This document shows, in pieces, positions 5,710-5,711 of a DNA stretch of 5,711 bases. A program made the translations under genes and the position numbers. Positions within the stretch are counted from its first letter, which is position 1. Every line of letters starts with the position of its first letter. The stretch is taken from assembly GCA_964413525.1 (NCBI GenBank), contig CAYPTI010000114.1:1-5711 (forward strand). Direction: 5' to 3'. The notes beneath the pieces are model-generated. The model ran no database searches. It was not told the origin of the DNA and saw only the letters and a program-made list of their open reading frames with translations. This DNA comes from CAYPTI01 sp964413525 [NCBI: uncultured bacterium] (GTDB taxonomy: Bacteria > T1Sed10-126).

Positions 5710-5711
5710 AC

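Noticed and set aside
1-5711. CRISPR array, tRNA, rRNA, insertion sequence or phage attachment site
   Set aside because: No spaced repeats, RNA-gene signatures, transposase genes or terminal repeats were seen on either strand.

Overview
The window reads as a compact stretch of high-GC (roughly 60% by eye) bacterial chromosome. Tight gene spacing, GTG/TTG starts and GGAGG-type ribosome binding sites are bacterial traits. Several proteins are rich in Asp and Glu, which hints at a salt-adapted host, but RNA-binding and DNA-binding products here are also Arg-rich, so that is only a hint. The set rny-ymdB-spoVS is best known from Firmicutes and also occurs in other phyla. I cannot assign a phylum from this window alone.

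Layout. On the minus strand, a TenI/ThiE-like protein (29-637) overlaps the first codons of a further minus-strand gene that runs off the left edge (1-32). A 215-base divergent intergenic region (638-852) follows. It holds a weak candidate promoter, a short inverted repeat and a short direct repeat. Five plus-strand genes then fill the rest: rny (853-2412), ymdB (2517-3305), spoVS (3307-3606), folD (3626-4480) and xseA (4480-5709). The last four are separated by 1 and 19 bases and a 1-base overlap, so they look like one operon. The only real gap in it is the 104 bases between rny and ymdB, which contains a 13-bp two-part hairpin directly before the ymdB ribosome binding site.

How the genes fit together. 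RNase Y is the membrane-anchored endonuclease that starts mRNA decay in many bacteria. YmdB is a metallophosphoesterase acting on cyclic nucleotides and affects RNA turnover and developmental choices. SpoVS is a small Alba-fold protein; the trio is the same set found together in Bacillus subtilis. FolD supplies one-carbon folate intermediates, and XseA is the large subunit of exonuclease VII; folD-xseA is a common housekeeping pairing.

Main observation. The RNase Y here keeps its membrane anchor, coiled coil, KH domain and C-terminal domain, but its HD nuclease centre is degenerate. The HD dyad is His-Ala (367-368), the distal metal-binding Asp is Phe (423), and two further conserved histidines are Tyr (381) and Thr (406). 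The neighbouring YmdB keeps every metal ligand. This suggests an RNase Y pseudoenzyme, maintained as an RNA-binding or scaffolding protein beside an active phosphodiesterase.
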